Shown: one piece after another, positions 6,026 through 8,262 of the stretch | How the letters are laid out: each line of letters opens with the position of its first letter | Numbering within the stretch: position 1 is the stretch's first letter | Source of the DNA: Desulfurococcales archaeon | GTDB taxonomy: Archaea > Thermoproteota > Thermoprotei_A > Sulfolobales > Desulfurococcaceae | Direction: 5' to 3' | DNA length: 8,262 bases | Assembly (NCBI GenBank): GCA_026985375.1 | Contig: JALSQP010000120.1 | Location: 1 to 8,262 of the forward strand | The notes under the pieces: generated by a model | The model's input: the letters and a program-made list of their open reading frames with translations, nothing else | The model's database searches: none | Told to the model about the DNA's origin: nothing | Made by a program: the position numbers and the translations under genes

Positions 6026-6073
6026 AACCCTTATTTTGAAACCATAGTTAAGAAAGTAGATAGGTGCGTGGTT
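6026..6073 (+). promoter_or_regulatory. Promoter and ribosome binding site of the prenyl synthase gene
   Basis: CTTATTTTG (6030-6038) is a TATA-like box predicting a transcript start near 6060. AGGTG (6062-6066) is 7 bases before the GTG at 6074 but only 1 base before the GTG at 6068, so it decides for the later start. Read-through from the gene upstream remains possible. Confidence 0.45.
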
Positions 6074-7168
6074 GTGGATCCCAAGAACCTGCTTGAAACA
6101 GCCAGAAATATAACAAATAACACACTGAGAGAAGTGCTTGACGAGGTTCTACGTGAGGCAAGCAGTGTAACGGCTTATGCATCGGAACTGATAGACCATA
6201 TCAGCGATTACACGTTGCGTGGTGGAAAGAGGCTGAGAGCCTTCCTTGTACTGACAGGATATTGGGCGGAGAAGTGGGGTAGCGGAAACCTTGACACGAT
6301 ACGATACATCATGGCCGCTATAGAGTTCATGCAGAGCTACTTCTTGGCCCACGATGACATAATGGACAGAGACACTATAAGGAGAGGAGGACCCACTGTA
6401 CACGTTATGTTTGAACAAAGCTGTAGAGATAAGTCCTTGCTAACTGATTGCAAACACTATGGTTTGAGTCAGGCTATTCTCGGAGGAGATTACTTGGAGA
6501 GCTTAGTAACATACTCTTTCTATAAATCGGGTGTAACTGGCGAAGATCTACGTAGACTGATACATTACTACACACGTGGTCTGCGCCTAGTATCGTATGG
6601 GCAATTCCTAGATGTTCTAATAGCTGGTCTACATCTCGAGAAGGTTACCGAGAAAGACGTGATAACAATCCATAAGTACAAGACGGCGTCCTACACCATA
6701 GAGCTACCATTATACCTAGGAGCAATCGCGGCTGGGTCGAAGAACCATCGGCTGTTCGAAGCTTTTACCGCTTACGCTTATCCGGCAGGCATAGCTTTCC
6801 AGATACAAGATGATATCTTGGGCCTATATGGTGATCCAAAGGTTACAGGGAAGCCTGTTGGGAGCGATGTTAGGGAGAAAAAGAAGACACTACTTGTTGT
6901 CAAGGCCTACGAATGGGCTAGTGAAGAGGATAAAGAGTTTCTGAGACTAGTATACGATGAGAAGAAACCTGAAGAGATAAGTGAAGATGATATTCTAAGG
7001 GTTCAAGAGATCGTGAGGAAGACTGGTAGTCTTGATTATAGTGTGGAATACATGCAGAGACTGACGAGGGAAGCTAGGGTCGCACTTGATAAATGTGAGT
7101 GTATAAGTTCTGAGGCTAGAGAAGTGCTTGAGTGGCTCTTGGAACTAATAATTAAGCGTAAGAAATAG
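6074..7168 (+). CDS. Polyprenyl diphosphate synthase, probably farnesyl/geranylgeranyl diphosphate synthase
   Basis: Builds C15-C20 trans-prenyl diphosphates from IPP and DMAPP for archaeal ether lipids. The 364-residue all-helical protein carries RGGKRLR (49-55), the first Asp-rich motif DDIMD (94-98) followed by RRGG (103-106), GQFLD (176-180), the KT of KYKTASYT (203-204) and the second Asp-rich motif in QIQDDILGLYGD (243-254), then GKPVGSDVREKKKT. Five residues before the first Asp motif stands Tyr 89, a bulky residue of the kind that limits chains to about C20 in archaeal enzymes. A stretch at about 113-132 containing Cys 117 and Cys 126 looks slightly longer than usual. GTG at 6074 is preferred over GTG at 6068 because of AGGTG 7 bases upstream. 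It ends 15 bases before a convergent membrane-protein gene. Confidence 0.93.
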   Translation: MDPKNLLETARNITNNTLREVLDEVLREASSVTAYASELIDHISDYTLRGGKRLRAFLVLTGYWAEKWGSGNLDTIRYIMAAIEFMQSYFLAHDDIMDRDTIRRGGPTVHVMFEQSCRDKSLLTDCKHYGLSQAILGGDYLESLVTYSFYKSGVTGEDLRRLIHYYTRGLRLVSYGQFLDVLIAGLHLEKVTEKDVITIHKYKTASYTIELPLYLGAIAAGSKNHRLFEAFTAYAYPAGIAFQIQDDILGLYGDPKVTGKPVGSDVREKKKTLLVVKAYEWASEEDKEFLRLVYDEKKPEEISEDDILRVQEIVRKTGSLDYSVEYMQRLTREARVALDKCECISSEAREVLEWLLELIIKRKK

Positions 7169-7182
7169 ATTGCGGGAACTCG

Positions 7183-7245
7183 ATTATTTTTGCTCTTCTA
7201 CCTCCTCCTTCTCTAGTTCTCTTATCATTTTCTCGACTTCTTCTG
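7183..7245 (+). terminator. Possible pyrimidine-rich terminator after the prenyl synthase gene
   Basis: Just after the stop at 7168 the plus strand has TTATTTTT (7184-7191) followed by a long C/T-rich run. Archaeal transcripts often end at U-rich tracts. The run is also the complement of the Glu/Lys-rich tail codons of the convergent gene, so its pyrimidine richness may be incidental. Confidence 0.25.
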
Positions 7246-7447
7246 GGGGAAGAGATGGCGTAGTGGCTAGTATATAACCTATGTAACCTATTATTCCAAA
7301 TAATATGAGCATACTGAAATATACCGTTAATTTTATCACGATGATCGATATTGTTTCTCCTGCTCCAAAGACCAACCAAGTATAAATGATCGCGAAGACC
7401 GCTGCCAGACATATCAATAGAAAGCCGGCAAGCCTACTATAACCCAT
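7184..7447 (-). CDS. Small two-helix membrane protein of unknown function
   Basis: I do not recognise a family. The 87 residues contain two clear hydrophobic segments, about 6-28 (LAGFLLICLAAVFAIIYTWLVFG) split by a short GAGET turn from about 33-60, which is rich in Ile, Gly and Tyr and contains Lys 39. A PSLPPEE junction (64-70) then leads to a highly charged, Glu-rich, probably helical tail (70-87) that would face the cytoplasm if the loop is outside. No signal peptidase site is apparent. The ATG at 7447 lies about 27 bases after an AAAATAT box (7471-7477, minus strand), suggesting a leaderless transcript; the nearby GTGA is a weak binding site. Coding status is supported by the typical membrane composition, the promoter position and the snug 15-base convergent gap to the neighbour. 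It is divergent from the UPF0248 gene. Confidence 0.7.
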   Translation of the reverse strand: MGYSRLAGFLLICLAAVFAIIYTWLVFGAGETISIIVIKLTVYFSMLILFGIIGYIGYILATTPSLPPEEVEKMIRELEKEEVEEQK

Positions 7448-7546
7448 AGTTCATCACTTATTAATATGCTATATTTTAATTATTGACTCGTCAACATAAA
7501 AAATATGTATGAGAAAATATGAGAAAAGATTTATAGATGATCACTC
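7448..7546. promoter_or_regulatory. AT-rich divergent promoter region
   Basis: These 99 bases lie between two divergent starts. On the minus strand AAAATAT (7477-7471) is placed for a transcript starting at about 7448, right at the membrane-protein ATG. On the plus strand AAAATAT (7514-7520) is centred roughly 30 bases before the TTG at 7547, with a second A/T-rich stretch at 7496-7507. Neither gene shows a strong ribosome binding site, so both messages may be leaderless. Confidence 0.45.
7508..7527 (+). repeat. Perfect tandem repeat of the 10-mer TATGAGAAAA
   Basis: TATGAGAAAA occurs twice back-to-back (7508-7517 and 7518-7527). The period of about one helical turn places both copies on the same DNA face, 20-39 bases before the TTG at 7547, overlapping the likely TATA element. 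It could be an operator or a chance low-complexity repeat. Confidence 0.4.
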
Positions 7547-7807
7547 TTGGGTAGGAAGCGAGGAGAAATAGAGGAATGGCTCAGGAAAGTTGTTTTCTCC
7601 GGCGAGAAAGGAGAATACATAGTTTTTATCAAACATCGAACCGATAAAGGTGTTGTCCTAAGACCTATTCCAGGCAGGCTCATAGATGATCTTAGGCGGG
7701 GCTATCTATACGTGGGTGAGGAAATGATTCCTTTTCATAGAGTCATCGAGATAAGAAGAAAAGATGGGACAATAGTTTATAGTAGAAGGTCGGGGGAGAA
7801 AAAATAG
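7547..7807 (+). CDS. UPF0248 / MJ1316-domain (DUF504) protein
   Basis: An 86-residue basic protein of the archaeal UPF0248 family (Pfam DUF504, renamed the MJ1316 RNA cyclic-group end recognition domain). Recognition rests on the overall layout: an N-terminal RKRGEIEEWLRKVVF helix (3-17), a strand EYIVFIKHR (23-31), a basic strand VVLRPIPGRLI (36-46), RRGYLYV (50-56) and the diagnostic IPFHRVIEIRRKDG (61-74). The domain has been proposed from comparative genomics to sense RNA 2',3'-cyclic phosphate ends in RNA repair or processing; I know of no direct proof for the small stand-alone proteins. TTG at 7547 is the earliest in-frame start (a stop lies at 7538) and the resulting N-terminus fits the family. 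No clear ribosome binding site is present. It ends 5 bases from the convergent glutamate dehydrogenase gene. Confidence 0.85.
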   Translation: MGRKRGEIEEWLRKVVFSGEKGEYIVFIKHRTDKGVVLRPIPGRLIDDLRRGYLYVGEEMIPFHRVIEIRRKDGTIVYSRRSGEKK

Positions 7808-7812
7808 GGCCT

Positions 7813-8262
7813 TTAGATCCAGCCCCTAAGCTTCATTGCTCTTACTACGCGATCAACCGCGATCGCATATGCAGCAGCTCTCATTGGATAATCGCTGTAC
7901 TTCTTCTGCCATTCGTCGAATACTCTGTTGAAGTTCCTTGTCATTATCCTGTCTAGTCTCTCGAGCGCTTCCTCATCTGTTAGCCAGCAACCCATGCGGT
8001 TGTGGCTCCACTCGATCCAGCTCATCGTTACGCCGCCAGCATTTGCAAGGATATCAGGCACTATGATTACGCCCTTCTTGTGGAGTATCTCTTCTGCCTC
8101 GGGGGTTGTCGGGCCGTTTGCACCCTCGCTGATAACCTTTGCCTTTATCTTGTCGGCGTTCTTGATGGTTATCACGTTCTCGGTCGCAGCGGGGATCAGT
8201 ATGTCTACATCTAGCTCTAGAAGTTCCTCGTTACTGATTATCTTAACGCCTCCCTTCTTATA
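7813..8262 (-). CDS. gdhA: Glutamate dehydrogenase, C-terminal 149 residues, cut by window edge
   Basis: Catalyses reversible oxidative deamination of glutamate to 2-oxoglutarate and ammonia; hexameric, cytosolic, linking carbon and nitrogen metabolism. The minus strand is open from the right edge to a TAA at 7813-7815. The visible part spans the end of the NAD(P)-binding domain and the closing helices: LDVDILIPAATENVI (17-31), VISEGANGPTTPEA (41-54), the segment PDILANAGGVTMSWIEW (68-84), and the C-terminal helix MRAAAYAIAVDRVVRAM (127-143). These are classic family blocks shared with hyperthermophile enzymes. The catalytic lysines and the GxGNxG coenzyme loop lie outside, so NAD versus NADP preference cannot be judged. 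An internal GTG at 8175 is not the start: the conserved frame continues through it to the edge. About two thirds of the gene (some 270 residues) should lie to the right. Confidence 0.95.
   Translation of the reverse strand, partial: YKKGGVKIISNEELLELDVDILIPAATENVITIKNADKIKAKVISEGANGPTTPEAEEILHKKGVIIVPDILANAGGVTMSWIEWSHNRMGCWLTDEEALERLDRIMTRNFNRVFDEWQKKYSDYPMRAAAYAIAVDRVVRAMKLRGWI

Noticed and set aside
7152..7412. 86-residue minus-strand open frame in another phase of the small membrane-protein gene
   Set aside because: Its translation is polar and Arg/His-rich with no coherent segments, whereas the other frame gives clean membrane helices.
7509..7571. 20-codon frame starting inside the tandem repeat
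   Set aside because: It overlaps the UPF0248 start in another frame with no ribosome binding site; likely chance.
8002..8214. 70-residue plus-strand open frame near the right edge
   Set aside because: Antisense to conserved glutamate dehydrogenase coding sequence.
1..8262. tRNA/rRNA genes, CRISPR repeats, insertion sequences or attachment sites
   Set aside because: Spacers are all under 150 bases; none contains a cloverleaf, spaced repeats or terminal inverted repeats that I could find.

Overview
The window looks like chromosomal DNA of a hyperthermophilic archaeon, most likely a crenarchaeote of the Desulfurococcales type. This rests on archaeal versions of riboflavin synthase (RibC type) and GTP cyclohydrolase III, an archaeal tryptophanyl-tRNA synthetase with a CxxC tail, a geranylgeranyl diphosphate synthase for ether lipids, a stand-alone UPF0248/MJ1316-domain protein, a hyperthermophile-style glutamate dehydrogenase, GGTG-type ribosome binding sites, TATA-like boxes about 25 bases ahead of several starts, and many TTG/GTG starts. 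The genus cannot be fixed from the sequence alone. No RNA gene, CRISPR array, insertion sequence or pseudogene was seen.

Layout. Positions 1-2184, minus strand: a tight riboflavin operon read ribB > ribC > ribH > arfA, with arfA running off the left edge. It supplies GTP opening (arfA), 3,4-dihydroxybutanone phosphate (ribB), lumazine (ribH) and riboflavin (ribC). Positions 2185-2329: a shared control region with a TATA-like element, a repeated ATCCTAA motif and a hairpin at the next start codon. Positions 2330-3415, plus strand: a metal-dependent amidohydrolase with deaminase-type residues, divergent from the riboflavin operon. Positions 3466-4572, plus: trpS. Positions 4587-5234, minus: 3-hexulose-6-phosphate synthase. 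It is divergent from a plus-strand 5-formyltetrahydrofolate cyclo-ligase-like gene (5291-6025), which is followed by geranylgeranyl diphosphate synthase (6074-7168). Positions 7184-7447, minus: a small two-helix membrane protein of unknown role. Positions 7547-7807, plus: a UPF0248/MJ1316-domain protein. Positions 7813-8262, minus: the C-terminal third of glutamate dehydrogenase, cut by the right edge.

How the genes may work together. The riboflavin pathway needs GTP and ribulose 5-phosphate. Many archaea lack the oxidative pentose phosphate pathway and make ribulose 5-phosphate through hexulose-6-phosphate synthase run in reverse, so that gene can be seen as feeding RibB. Its by-product, formaldehyde, and the formate released in riboflavin synthesis are one-carbon units, and the gene sharing its promoter region belongs to a one-carbon folate-type family. 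To my knowledge the archaeal deaminase of the riboflavin pathway has no assigned gene in most species. The deaminase-like amidohydrolase head-to-head with the riboflavin operon is therefore the most interesting item here: a guilt-by-association candidate, not a proven assignment. Three gene pairs end tail-to-tail with gaps of only 14, 15 and 5 bases.
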